Shown: positions 51,895 to 60,518 of the stretch, piece after piece
How the letters are laid out: each line of letters starts with the position of its first letter
Position numbering within the stretch: position 1 is the stretch's first letter
Source: SG8-41 sp036555615
Lineage (GTDB): Bacteria > Pseudomonadota > Gammaproteobacteria > Burkholderiales > SG8-41
Assembly: GCA_036555615.1 (NCBI GenBank)
Contig: DATBKZ010000006.1
Span: forward strand, 48,095-112,094
Reading direction: 5' to 3'
Length of the DNA stretch: 64,000 nucleotides
The notes under the pieces: model-generated
Database searches by the model: none
Told to the model about the DNA's origin: nothing
What the model saw: the letters and a program-made list of their open reading frames with translations, nothing else
Translations under genes and position numbers: made by a program

Positions 51895-51919
51895 CCCTCT
51901 CCCCCGATCGGGGAGAGGG
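51895..51919. repeat. 10-bp stem palindrome after rlmJ
   Basis: CCCTCTCCCC at 51895-51904 and GGGGAGAGGG at 51910-51919 form a perfect 10-bp stem with a 5-base loop (CGATC). It lies 27 bases past the rlmJ stop and could help end that transcript. The form is that of a common dispersed intergenic palindrome in GC-rich genomes. Confidence 0.55.
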
Positions 51920-51932
51920 GATATATAGACTC

Positions 51933-51938
51933 TATAAT
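51933..51938 (+). promoter_or_regulatory. Perfect TATAAT -10 element before the pigment cluster
   Basis: TATAAT lies at 51933-51938 in the AT-rich stretch that follows the palindrome, 28 bases before the halogenase-like gene ATG. No matching -35 box is present at 16-18 bases, so either a regulator is needed or the match is by chance. Confidence 0.35.
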
Positions 51939-51966
51939 GGCCGGAAACTGTCGGGGCGAGCGCGCA

Positions 51967-53271
51967 ATGGACGATGCCCGATGTGACGTGCTGGTGATCG
52001 GCGGCGGGCCGGCTGGGTCGACGATCTCCGCCCTGCTCGCAGAGCGCGGGCGCGATGTCGTCCTCCTCGAGAAGTCGCGCCACCCGCGGTTTCACATCGG
52101 CGAATCCCTGCTGCCGTTCAACATGCCGCTATTCGAGCGGCTCGGCGTCGCGGCCGAGATCGAGGCGATCGGCATGCCGAAGTACGGCGCGGAGTTCGTC
52201 TCTCCCCGCCACGAGAAGCCGGTGATGTTCGAGTTCGTCAATGCGCTCGACAACGCCTTTCCCTCCACCTACCAGGTCCGGCGCTCGCAGTTCGATCAAA
52301 TCCTCTTCCGCAACGCTGCGCGCAAGGGCGCGCGGGCGATCGAGGGCTGCCGCGTGACCGAGGTCAAGTTCGATGAGGACGGGGCGGAAGTGATTGCGCG
52401 CGATGACGGCGGCCGCGAGCGGAGATGGCAGGCCCGTTTCGTGGTGGACGCGTCGGGCCGGGACACTTTCCTGGCCAACCGCCTCGGCCTGAAAGCGCGC
52501 AGCCGCAAGAACAACAGCGCCGCGATCTACGGGCACTTCGCCGGCGCAGCGCGGTTGCCCGGCAAGGCCGAGGGCAACATCACGATCTTCTGGTTCGACC
52601 ACGGCTGGTTCTGGTTCATCCCGCTCGCCGATGGCGCGACCAGCGTGGGCGCGGTGTGCTGGCCGTATTACATGCGGTCGCGCGCGACCACTCCGGAGCA
52701 GTTCCTGCTCGACACGATTCAGCTGTGCCCGGCGCTCGCAGAGCGCTTGCGGCACGCGCGCCCCGTGTCTCCCGTTACCGCCACCGGCAATTATTCGTAC
52801 AGCGCCAACCGCTCCCACGGCGCGAACTACCTCCTGCTGGGCGATGCGTTCGCGTTCATCGACCCGATCTTCTCGACCGGCGTGTATCTCGCGATGCACG
52901 GCGGGTTCGTGGCCGCCGATGCCGTCGAGACCTGCCTCGATCAGCCGCGGCGCGCCCGCCGCGCGCTCGCCGCCTATGACGCCGCCACGCGCCGCGGGCT
53001 GCAGGTGTTCTCGTGGTTCATCTATCGCATCATGACCCCGGGACTGCACAACATCTTCATGAATCCGAGCAACCATCTCCAGCTGCGTGACGCGCTGTTG
53101 TCGGTTCTGGCGGGAAACATCTTCCTGCGCACGCGCCTGGCGATCCGGCTGCTGGCGCTGAAGGCGCTGTATTACGCCTTCAGCGCTGCCGATCCGCGCC
53201 GCAGTTGGGCGGCGTGGAGGCGGCGGGGACAGGCGACGCGCGAGTCCGGCGTCGAGACGCCCGCGATCTAG
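51967..53271 (+). CDS. Flavin-dependent halogenase-like oxidoreductase
   Basis: This FAD enzyme of 434 residues is of the tryptophan-halogenase-like family. It has the GGGPAGS dinucleotide motif (VIGGGPAGSTISALL), FHIGESLLPFNMP, and the halogenase motif W214-F-W216-F-I-P (WxWxIP), which blocks the monooxygenase reaction in true halogenases. LLLGDAFAFIDPIFSTG is the second FAD motif. In aryl-polyene-type clusters such proteins may halogenate or hydroxylate the aryl head group; xanthomonadins are brominated. The ATG at 51967 has GGGGCGAG upstream; an ATG at 51937 is in frame. The gene leads the rightward part of the cluster. Confidence 0.82.
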   Translation: MDDARCDVLVIGGGPAGSTISALLAERGRDVVLLEKSRHPRFHIGESLLPFNMPLFERLGVAAEIEAIGMPKYGAEFVSPRHEKPVMFEFVNALDNAFPSTYQVRRSQFDQILFRNAARKGARAIEGCRVTEVKFDEDGAEVIARDDGGRERRWQARFVVDASGRDTFLANRLGLKARSRKNNSAAIYGHFAGAARLPGKAEGNITIFWFDHGWFWFIPLADGATSVGAVCWPYYMRSRATTPEQFLLDTIQLCPALAERLRHARPVSPVTATGNYSYSANRSHGANYLLLGDAFAFIDPIFSTGVYLAMHGGFVAADAVETCLDQPRRARRALAAYDAATRRGLQVFSWFIYRIMTPGLHNIFMNPSNHLQLRDALLSVLAGNIFLRTRLAIRLLALKALYYAFSAADPRRSWAAWRRRGQATRESGVETPAI

Positions 53272-53278
53272 TCCTCCC

Positions 53279-54127
53279 GTGCACGATTTCAGAACCGCGC
53301 TGCTGCGCGTGATCGTGCTGTGCGCGGGCGCGGCGGGCGGCGCGGCGGCCGAGCAGCTGCCGCTGTGGGAGGCCGGCCTCGGCGCTACCGTCATCAGCTT
53401 TCCGCATTACCGGGGCTCGGACGAGCGTCGGTCCTGGGTGCTGCCCTTTCCCTACTTCGTCTACCGCGGCGAGTTCCTGCAGGCGGACGAGCGCAGGCTG
53501 CGCGGCCTCTTCTTCAAGACCGAGCGTGCGGAGCTCGACATCAGCGTGAACGGCACGCCCCCCGTGGACAGCAGCGAGAGCGACGCCCGTCAGGGCATGC
53601 CCGACCTCGATGCCACGCTCGAGATCGGGCCCTCGCTCAATTTCTTGCTCAAGCGGTCGGACGACCGCAGGAGCCGCCTCGAACTGCGCCTGCCGGTGCG
53701 CGCCGCGTTCGCGACCGACCTCTCGCACGTGGACTTCGCCGGCTGGGTCTTTCAGCCGAACCTCAACCTCGATATCCGCGACGCCTTTGGCTATCCGGGG
53801 TGGAATTTCGGGGCGCTCGCCGGTCCGATGTTTGCCGACGACCGCTACCACCAGTATTTCTACGGCGTCGAGCCGGCGTTCGCCACCGCGTCGCGACCCG
53901 CGTACAATGCCGCGGGCGGCTATGCCGGTACTCAGTTCCTGGTCTCGCTCAGCAAGCGCTTCCGGAAATTCTGGGTCGGCGGGTTCGCCAGATGGGACAC
54001 ATTGAGCGGGGCGGTGTTTACCGACAGCCCGCTCGTGAAGACCCACCAGTACTTCGCAGCGGGCATTGCGCTCGCCTGGATGCTCGGCGAGTCCGAGACC
54101 CGGGTCGAAACGAACTGGCATCGATGA
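53279..54127 (+). CDS. MipA/OmpV-family outer-membrane protein
   Basis: The 282-residue protein starts with a GTG 7 bases after the halogenase-like gene. A signal peptide ends near GAAA. The mature part is a beta-barrel of the MipA/OmpV family: WEAGLGATVISFPHYRGSDE at the start, PFPYFVYRGEFLQ, and the closing strand KTHQYFAAGIALAWMLGESE. It would sit in the outer membrane. Its place inside the pigment cluster suggests a role in placing or passing the polyene in the outer membrane, which is inference. Confidence 0.85.
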   Translation: MHDFRTALLRVIVLCAGAAGGAAAEQLPLWEAGLGATVISFPHYRGSDERRSWVLPFPYFVYRGEFLQADERRLRGLFFKTERAELDISVNGTPPVDSSESDARQGMPDLDATLEIGPSLNFLLKRSDDRRSRLELRLPVRAAFATDLSHVDFAGWVFQPNLNLDIRDAFGYPGWNFGALAGPMFADDRYHQYFYGVEPAFATASRPAYNAAGGYAGTQFLVSLSKRFRKFWVGGFARWDTLSGAVFTDSPLVKTHQYFAAGIALAWMLGESETRVETNWHR

Positions 54128-54128
54128 C

Positions 54129-54905
54129 ATGAGCACGCCGTCGCGCTCGCACCTCATCCTCATCCCGAGCTACAACACGGGTGGCAAGGTTCTGCAAACC
54201 GTGTGGGACGCGCGGCAGCTCTGGCAGCCGGTCTGGGTCGTGGTGGACGGAAGCACGGACGGCACGCTCGCGGCGCTGCAGTCGCTCGCGCGGGACGATC
54301 CGCACATCCGCGTGCTGTCGCTTCCCTACAACCAGGGAAAGGGTGCGGCGATCCTGCATGGGCTGCGCGCGGCCGAAGCGGCAGGCTACACTCACGCCAT
54401 GACGATGGACGCGGACGGGCAGCACCCCACCGACAAGATCCGCGAGTTCATGGCCGCATCCGCGGCCAACCGCGGGGCGCTGATCCTTGGGCAGCCCGTG
54501 TTCGACGCCAGCGCGCCGCGGGTGCGCGTGCACGGGCGCAAGCTCTCGAACTGGTGCGCCGAGCTCGAAACCCTGGGCGCGGGCATCGGCGATTCGCTCT
54601 ACGGGTTCCGGGTCTACCCGATCGCGCTGCTGCGGGAGATCATGGAGCAGCAGCCGTGGATGCGCCGCTTCGATTTCGACGCGGAAGCCGCCGTCCGGCT
54701 GTACTGGCGTGGCGTGCGCCCGATCAAGCTGACGGCGCCGGTCAGGTATTTCCGCCCCGAGGAAGGCGGCGTGTCGCATTTCCGCTACCTCCGCGACAAT
54801 GTGCTCCTCACGTGGATGCACACGCGGCTCATCCTGGAAGCGCTCCTGCGGCTGCCCCTCATCCTGCGGCGGCGGCTCTCTGGATTGCCGCCTGCGCGAG
54901 GATGA
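54129..54905 (+). CDS. Glycosyltransferase family 2
   Basis: The 258-residue GT2 enzyme has the nucleotide-sugar part ILIPSYNTGGK, VVDGSTDGT and the DxD motif TMDADGQHP, then GFRVYPIALL and RRFDFDAEAAVRLYW. One base separates it from the MipA-type stop. GT2 enzymes of this kind occur in many aryl-polyene clusters and may glycosylate the product or the lipid it joins. There is no membrane span except a short hydrophobic tail (LLRLPLILRRRLSG). The 3' end faces the ketoreductase gene. Confidence 0.88.
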   Translation: MSTPSRSHLILIPSYNTGGKVLQTVWDARQLWQPVWVVVDGSTDGTLAALQSLARDDPHIRVLSLPYNQGKGAAILHGLRAAEAAGYTHAMTMDADGQHPTDKIREFMAASAANRGALILGQPVFDASAPRVRVHGRKLSNWCAELETLGAGIGDSLYGFRVYPIALLREIMEQQPWMRRFDFDAEAAVRLYWRGVRPIKLTAPVRYFRPEEGGVSHFRYLRDNVLLTWMHTRLILEALLRLPLILRRRLSGLPPARG

Positions 54906-54926
54906 CGGTGGCGCTGCGGGCAACCG

Positions 54927-55646
54927 TCAAATCATCGCGCCGTTGATCGAGATCACCTGGCCGGAGATGTAGCCGGCCTGCTCGGACGCCAGGAATCCCA
55001 CCAGCGCCGCCACCTCCTCCGGTGTGCCGGCGCGCTTCATCGGCACCAGCTGCTCGAGCCGTTCCTTCGGGAACGCACCCTCCGACATCGCGGTGGCGAT
55101 AATGCCGGGCGCGACCGCGTTCACCGTGATGCCGCGGCTCGCGAGTTCGATCGCGAGGGACTTCGTCGCGCCGTGCAGCCCCGCCTTGGCCGCGGCGTAA
55201 TTAGCCTGGCCGCGGTTGCCGGTCAACCCCGCGACCGAAGTGATGTTGACGATGCGGCCCCAGCGCGTGGCCATCATCGGCAGCAGGAGCGGCTGCGTCA
55301 CGTTGAAGAATCCGTTCAGCGAGACGTCGATCACGCGCGACCATTGCGCGGGCTTCATGGCCGGCATCGCCGCGTCGTCGTGGATCCCGGCGTTGTTGAC
55401 GACGACCTGGACCGCGCCCGCGCCGAGCAGCTGCTTCAGCGCCGCCTCGGTCCGCGCGCGGTCGGTGACATCGAACGCCACGGCCTGCGCAGTTCCGCCG
55501 CCGGCGGTGATTTCCGCCGCAAGCCGCTCGGCTTCCCGCAGGCGGCTCCCGGCGTGCACGATGACGTGCAGGCCATCGGCCGCCAGCCGCCGGCAGATTG
55601 CCGCCCCGATACCGCCGCTGCCGCCGGTCACCAGCGCGCGCTTCAT
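54927..55646 (-). CDS. 3-oxoacyl-ACP reductase (FabG-like), aryl-polyene type
   Basis: The 239-residue SDR has TGGSGGIGAAI, NNAGIHDDA, the Ser in NITSVAGLTG, and the YAAAK catalytic pair. It reduces the 3-oxo group after each chain extension (the ApeQ role). Its start overlaps the dehydratase stop by 4 bases and it ends the minus-strand block. The C-terminal GQVISINGAMI is typical of FabG. Confidence 0.92.
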   Translation of the reverse strand: MKRALVTGGSGGIGAAICRRLAADGLHVIVHAGSRLREAERLAAEITAGGGTAQAVAFDVTDRARTEAALKQLLGAGAVQVVVNNAGIHDDAAMPAMKPAQWSRVIDVSLNGFFNVTQPLLLPMMATRWGRIVNITSVAGLTGNRGQANYAAAKAGLHGATKSLAIELASRGITVNAVAPGIIATAMSEGAFPKERLEQLVPMKRAGTPEEVAALVGFLASEQAGYISGQVISINGAMI

Positions 55647-56080
55647 CGAGCCGCCCCGGCTGCATCAAGCACCACCGCGGCCCGCCCGTTCAGCACTTCC
55701 ACGTCGCCGACGCGCAAGGTAAAGCGGTAGATGACGCGGTTTCCGTCGCCCGCCTCCAGCTCGGCGTCCACGATGAGATCCCCGTCAAGATCGTCGAGCC
55801 GGTCCCGGCTGCACGCCATGTCGCGCACGCTTGCCAGCAACCCCCTGCGGGGCTTGCTGCCCGCTGGCTTGGCAAGGCCGCCGTGCACCGCCATCGCCTG
55901 CGCCGCGTACTCGATGCCGCACACCGCCGGCAGGCGTCCGTCCGCGCGCAGCGGATTGTCGGCGGCGTGGTGGCTGCGGCTGATGCAGCGGATGCGGCTG
56001 GAATCCCATTGCAGCACGCCATCCAGCAGGCACATGGCCCCGCTGTGTGGAATCAGACGTGCGATCTCCGTGCGGGTCAT
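55643..56080 (-). CDS. Hotdog-fold 3-hydroxyacyl-ACP dehydratase, ApeP-like
   Basis: The 145-residue protein is a hotdog dehydratase half of the ApeP kind. It starts ACTRTEIARLIPHSGAMCLL-like (actual MTRTEIARLIPHSGAMCLLD), with GIEYAAQAMAVHGGL on the central helix. In aryl-polyene systems ApeP pairs with the small ApeI dehydratase, encoded here at 63496-63801. The ATG at 56080 overlaps the KS stop as ATGA; an ATG at 56086 is also possible. It dehydrates the 3-hydroxyacyl chain to build the polyene. Confidence 0.85.
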   Translation of the reverse strand: MTRTEIARLIPHSGAMCLLDGVLQWDSSRIRCISRSHHAADNPLRADGRLPAVCGIEYAAQAMAVHGGLAKPAGSKPRRGLLASVRDMACSRDRLDDLDGDLIVDAELEAGDGNRVIYRFTLRVGDVEVLNGRAAVVLDAAGAAR

Positions 56081-56874
56081 GAGCATGGCGTGACCGCCAC
56101 GCTCAGATGGGCGCCGGTGACGTACTCGAGCTTGACCGTCTCGCAGGAGCGGCGGGCAAGGGCCGCCAGCAGAGGCAGGCAACGCGCCGCCGGCACGCTC
56201 GTCCGGAGCTTCTCCAGGCCCGGATCCGCCGCGCCACTCGCGTCCGTTTTTTCGGGCACGAACGCCACGTCAAGGGTGGCAACCGCGCGCTCCGACGCCC
56301 GCGGCGCCAGCACCATCGCCATGCCAAAGGCGCCCTGAATGGGACGCACCGCGTTCAGCGGCTCCGGGTACGGGTGATCGTAGGCGATGAGCGCGATCGG
56401 GATGCCGGAAGACACTGCTTGGGACACGGCCTCCAGCAGCCCCGCCGCGAAGCTCGCGTCATGGCAGCAGAGGCTGGTCGAAGGCGCGCGGCATTGCGTG
56501 GCGATGCTCCAGTATCCGGCCGCGGCGTTGTGCACGGAATTGTGAAACCGCGTCGGCGAGATCTGCCGCTCCGCGGTGGCGAGCGTCTCGAGCATGTGAT
56601 GCACGTTGTCGCAGTCGCCGCTCGAGGAAGCAAACACGGTTGCAGTCGAGCCCGCATCGCGGGCCGCTTGTGCCAGCGCCTCCTGTCCGGCCGCCAGCGC
56701 GAGCTTGACCGGCACGCCGGCACGGCGCCGCTCGGCGGGCGGCAGCAGATCGCTCCCTTGAACGACGGTGGGGGCGAAACGGTAGGACGCATCGCCCGCC
56801 AGCATCTTGCGGCTTTCCTCCCAGTTGGCGAGGCCGGGCCCGACCAGCCCCACGCCCTCGACGTATGCGCGCAT
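56077..56874 (-). CDS. Beta-ketoacyl synthase-like chain-length factor
   Basis: The 265-residue protein starts MRAYVEGVGLVGPGLANWEE, like a thiolase-fold KS, with PTRFHNSVHNAAAGYWSIAT, CCHDASFAAGLLEA and LIAYDHPYPEPL. The HGT and GHxxGA motifs of an active KS are absent, and the length is about two thirds of a KS. This fits the chain-length-factor partner (ApeC-like) of the adjacent KS. Its ATG overlaps the KS stop by one base (TGATG). Confidence 0.85.
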   Translation of the reverse strand: MRAYVEGVGLVGPGLANWEESRKMLAGDASYRFAPTVVQGSDLLPPAERRRAGVPVKLALAAGQEALAQAARDAGSTATVFASSSGDCDNVHHMLETLATAERQISPTRFHNSVHNAAAGYWSIATQCRAPSTSLCCHDASFAAGLLEAVSQAVSSGIPIALIAYDHPYPEPLNAVRPIQGAFGMAMVLAPRASERAVATLDVAFVPEKTDASGAADPGLEKLRTSVPAARCLPLLAALARRSCETVKLEYVTGAHLSVAVTPCS

Positions 56875-58061
56875 CAGCCTGCCGCTCCCAGCACGACGCT
56901 GCAGTTGCTTCCGCCGAAGCCGAACGAATTGGAGAGCACCCGCTCGACGCGAGCCTTCTGCGGCTCGACCTGGTACTGGCATCTCATGGCGGGATCGATG
57001 CGGCGGGTGTGCGCGCTGCCCGGCCGAAGGCCATTCTCGATCGCCAGGATCGAGATGATGATTTCGGTCACCCCCGCCGCCCCGAGCAGATGCCCGGTCG
57101 CGCCCTTGGTCGAGCTGCACGGGGTCGCATCGCCAAACAGCTCCCAGACCGAGCGGTCTTCGGCCGCATCATTGCTGCGGGTGGCCGTGCCGTGGAGATT
57201 GATGTAGTCGACTTCGGCAGGAGAAATTCCGGCGCAACTCAGGGCACCCTGCATGGCCGATCTTGCGCCGAGGCCCTCCGGATGCGGCGCCGACATGTGG
57301 AAGGCATCGCAGCTCTCCCCAATGCCGAGCAGCCGCACGGCGCCGGGCGCGGCAGCGACCCGCTCCAGCAGCGCGAAACCCGCGCCCTCCCCGATCGACA
57401 GGCCATCGCGCTCCGCATCGAAAGGGCGGCAGGGTCCGTGGGAAGTGAGCTCCAGGGAATGAAAACCGTAAAGCGTGGTCAGGCACAGCGAATCCACGCC
57501 GCCCACGACCGCGGCATCGCAAGCGCCGGCAGCGATCATGCGCGCTGCGCTGCCGAATACCTTCGCGGTCGAGGAGCACGCCGAGGACACGACGAACGCC
57601 GGGCCCTGCAGCCCGAGGTGGCGCCGCACGAAATCCGCCAGCGAAAACGTGTTGTGGGTTTCGGTATAGCGGTAATCCGCGGGCAGCGCACCCGTGTCCG
57701 GGTTGCGGCGGCGATAGGCGAGCTCGGTTTCGAGTATGCCAGACGTGCTTGTCCCCATGAATACGCCGATGCGCGCGGCGCCGTAGCGGCTGCGGGCTTC
57801 CGCGACGGCCCCGGCAAACCCGTCGGCCTCGAGCCCCAGCTGCGCGAGCCGGTTGTTGCGGCAATCGTAGGCCAGAAGGTCGGGCCGGACGCGGCCTTCC
57901 TCCAGCCCGGGCACGCGCCCGATATAGGTATCGAGCGCGACGGTCTCGAAATCACAGGGCGCCAGGCCCGAACGCCGATCGCGCATCGCGTCGGCAATTG
58001 CCTGCGTCCCCCTGCCCAGGCAGTTCACGACGGAATAGCGGCTGATTGCCAGCGGCTGCAC
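56874..58061 (-). CDS. Beta-ketoacyl-ACP synthase, aryl-polyene type
   Basis: The 395-residue condensing enzyme keeps the full catalytic set: C162 in VSSACSSTAKVF, H290 in NLHGTAT and H324 in KGATGHLLGAAG. It extends the polyene chain by two carbons per cycle from malonyl-ACP (the ApeO role), together with the chain-length factor encoded next. It starts 9 bases after the methyltransferase gene. Confidence 0.93.
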   Translation of the reverse strand: MQPLAISRYSVVNCLGRGTQAIADAMRDRRSGLAPCDFETVALDTYIGRVPGLEEGRVRPDLLAYDCRNNRLAQLGLEADGFAGAVAEARSRYGAARIGVFMGTSTSGILETELAYRRRNPDTGALPADYRYTETHNTFSLADFVRRHLGLQGPAFVVSSACSSTAKVFGSAARMIAAGACDAAVVGGVDSLCLTTLYGFHSLELTSHGPCRPFDAERDGLSIGEGAGFALLERVAAAPGAVRLLGIGESCDAFHMSAPHPEGLGARSAMQGALSCAGISPAEVDYINLHGTATRSNDAAEDRSVWELFGDATPCSSTKGATGHLLGAAGVTEIIISILAIENGLRPGSAHTRRIDPAMRCQYQVEPQKARVERVLSNSFGFGGSNCSVVLGAAG

Positions 58062-58070
58062 GACCCGATT

Positions 58071-58805
58071 TTAACCGCAGATAAACGCCGGGACACGCTC
58101 CGCTTTGCGGGCCACGAACAGGACGTTGCCAAACGGCGTGCCCTCGCTCATCGGCTCCGCGCCGACGGCAAAGCCGCGTTCCGCCAGCTCGGCCAGCCAT
58201 TGGATCGCGCTGCGGTAATGCAACGCCTGGCCGGAATTGCCGCGCAACGCGGCGCTGACCCGCTCGCTCCATTTCGTCACCCGGAATGCGAGTCCCGCGC
58301 CGGCATCGGCTTCACGCAGCAGCAGCAGCCCTCCGGGCTCGAGCGCCACCGCCGCCCGGTCGAGCAGCTGCCGCTGCTCCGCCTCGCCGAGATAGAGCAT
58401 CACGTCGAAGATAATGATCACCGAGCACGGCTGGAGATCGAGCCCGCGCAGGTCACCCTGAGTCACCTGCGCGCCGCTGCCGAGCGCCTGCCGTGCGGCT
58501 TCGACGCGGTCTTTGCGCAAATCGAATCCCCGCAAGTCGAGATGCAAGGGCGGAGGCGGCCAATCCCGCGGCCACGCACCGGCCTGGTACTGCACCTTCG
58601 CCGCCGTGAGCAGGGCAAGCAGGATGCCCTGCCCGCAGCCCAGGTCGAGCAGCGTTCCCCGGTCCGGCAGCACGCCGCGGCGCATCAGCGACAAGAACAC
58701 CGGATCGTGGCGCAGCTTGCCCCGCGCGAAATGCCACGCGTATCGCCCCACCCCGGCATAGGGACGCGTCGCCTCTTCGAACAGCGGCCGTATTTCAGGC
58801 CTCAT
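58071..58805 (-). CDS. SAM-dependent methyltransferase in the pigment cluster
   Basis: The 244-residue class I methyltransferase has the SAM motif LLDLGCGQGILLALL and the following acidic strand GFDLRKDRVE, with SVIIIFDVMLYLGEAEQR as motif IV. It may methylate a hydroxyl of the aryl head group. Its start lies inside the deacetylase gene (11-base overlap). The substrate is inferred only from context. Confidence 0.85.
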   Translation of the reverse strand: MRPEIRPLFEEATRPYAGVGRYAWHFARGKLRHDPVFLSLMRRGVLPDRGTLLDLGCGQGILLALLTAAKVQYQAGAWPRDWPPPPLHLDLRGFDLRKDRVEAARQALGSGAQVTQGDLRGLDLQPCSVIIIFDVMLYLGEAEQRQLLDRAAVALEPGGLLLLREADAGAGLAFRVTKWSERVSAALRGNSGQALHYRSAIQWLAELAERGFAVGAEPMSEGTPFGNVLFVARKAERVPAFICG

Positions 58806-59640
58806 GTGCTGCAGCGGCGAGCGTAACCGACCTCAGCCCTTGAGCCTGGATCCGGCGCAGCAGCTCCGGCAGCACCGCGAGCACGACGGGCACGCCGTCC
58901 CGGGTGCGCGCGCGACCGTTGTCGTGCAGAAGCAGGATGTCGCCAGCCGCGAGACCGTCGGCAAGGCGCTGCAAGACCTTTTCGGGATCGCGATGAACCG
59001 CGTCCAGGCCGCGCCGCGTCCACGATACGTAGGTGAGCCCGCACCGCGCCAGCACTGGGTCGAGCAACGGGCTGCGCAACCCCATCGGCGCGCGGAAGAA
59101 CCGGGGTGCCCGGCCGGTGATCCCGGAGACGACCGCCTGGGCGGATTCCAGCTCGCGCTTCAGGCGCAGGATGCCGTAGAACGCGAACGCGTTCGAATGG
59201 CGATGGCTGTGATTCTCGATGCTGTGGCCGCGGCGCGCGATCTCCCGGACGAGACCCGGGTGGGCAGCCGCCAGTTCCCCGACGCAGAAGAAGCTCGCCT
59301 TGGCCTGGTGGCGGTCGAGGAGATCCAGCACGCGCGGCGTGATTTCGGGATCGGGTCCGTCGTCGAAGGTGATACTGACCTCCCCGCGCGCCGCCGCTGC
59401 CGGCGGCAGCCGGACCAGATTGGCGCCGAGCGCGCGGCCGCGGGGCCAGAACACCGCCGCGGTCAGCAGCACATGGTTGACTGCCACGGCGCCGAGCGCC
59501 CATGCCCACAGGGCGGGTTGCATGACGACGATCAACCCTGCCGCGGCGTGCAGCAGGAAGGAAAGCCGGATGATGGGTGTGGGGCGCCACGGATACCGTT
59601 CGCCCGCGCTTGCCACTGACGTATCAGCTGTCTGTCTCAC
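58795..59640 (-). CDS. Polysaccharide deacetylase (NodB-like) with membrane anchor
   Basis: The 281-residue protein has two hydrophobic segments at the N-terminus (about 24-45 and 48-65), then the NodB domain. That domain has the metal Asp in SITFDDGPDPE, the HSHRH motif (H-S-x-x-H) in GHSIENHSHRHSNAF, and FRAPMGLRSP. It would remove an acetyl or N-acyl group from a sugar at the membrane. A NodB enzyme between pigment-synthesis genes is less usual; together with the GT2 enzyme it suggests that the product carries a sugar. It is the first gene of its minus-strand block. Confidence 0.88.
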   Translation of the reverse strand: MRQTADTSVASAGERYPWRPTPIIRLSFLLHAAAGLIVVMQPALWAWALGAVAVNHVLLTAAVFWPRGRALGANLVRLPPAAAARGEVSITFDDGPDPEITPRVLDLLDRHQAKASFFCVGELAAAHPGLVREIARRGHSIENHSHRHSNAFAFYGILRLKRELESAQAVVSGITGRAPRFFRAPMGLRSPLLDPVLARCGLTYVSWTRRGLDAVHRDPEKVLQRLADGLAAGDILLLHDNGRARTRDGVPVVLAVLPELLRRIQAQGLRSVTLAAAAHEA

Positions 59641-59765
59641 CGGTGTCGCCGCTCAGAATAACGCAAAACGCGCGCGCGAGGACGCTTCCATCCCGGGGCG
59701 GACCGAATGCGCATACAATCGCGGCAGGCCGCATTGCGTTCCTCGCGAGGATATTCCCTCACCAC

Positions 59766-60518
59766 GTGACAACGCCAGGAAAGCCCCTGACTGACAGCCC
59801 GCGGCTGCGGCGCTATTTCCACGACGACGCCGAGCGGCTGGCGCTGACGCGCGCGATGTTCGATCACTCGGCGGATCTTTACGACCGGCTCGAGCGGTGG
59901 ACCGGGCTGGGAAGAGGACCCTGGTATCGTCGGCTCGTGCTGCAACGGGCAGGACTCAAGCGGGGCATGCGCGTGCTCGATGTGGGCACCGGCACCGGGC
60001 TGGTGGCGCGCGAGGCGCTGAAGCTGATCGGGCCGGAGGGTCGCCTGACCGGCCTCGATCCCTCCCCGGCAATGCTCGCCGAGGCGCGCAAGGCGCTGCC
60101 GATCGAGACAGTCGAAGGCTACGCCGAAGCGATCCCGCTGCCAGGCGGCCAGTTCGATTTTATCAGCATGGGATATGCCCTGCGCCACGTCACGGACCTG
60201 CACGCGACCTTCCGCGAATGCCTGCGGATGCTGAAACCGGGTGGCATCCTTTGCATACTGGAACCCGCGAGGCCGGAGAACCGGTTGTTACGCGCCCTGC
60301 TGAGAGTTCACCTGCGGTATCTCGTTCCGGCCCTCACCCGCCTGCTGCTGCGGCGAGGCGATTCGGCGGAACTGTGGGAGTACTTCTGGGAAACGATCGA
60401 TGCCTCCGTCCCGCCCGAGACGATTCGAAATGCGCTGGAGAGAGCGGGATTCGCGGAGGTCCGCAGCCGCCCGACCCTGGGGTTGCTCTGCGAGTATTGC
60501 GGACGCAAGCCGGATTAG
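59766..60518 (+). CDS. UbiE/COQ5-like methyltransferase in the pigment cluster
   Basis: The product is 250 residues from GTG 59766. It has the SAM motif VLDVGTGTGLVARE, the acidic GLDPSPAML, and FDFISMGYALRHVTDLHATF as in UbiE-type enzymes. It could C- or O-methylate an aromatic ring. It reads opposite to its neighbours: divergent from the deacetylase gene by 125 bases and overlapping the MMPL gene end by 4 bases. The start is uncertain, as no close ribosome site is seen. Confidence 0.85.
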   Translation: MTTPGKPLTDSPRLRRYFHDDAERLALTRAMFDHSADLYDRLERWTGLGRGPWYRRLVLQRAGLKRGMRVLDVGTGTGLVAREALKLIGPEGRLTGLDPSPAMLAEARKALPIETVEGYAEAIPLPGGQFDFISMGYALRHVTDLHATFRECLRMLKPGGILCILEPARPENRLLRALLRVHLRYLVPALTRLLLRRGDSAELWEYFWETIDASVPPETIRNALERAGFAEVRSRPTLGLLCEYCGRKPD

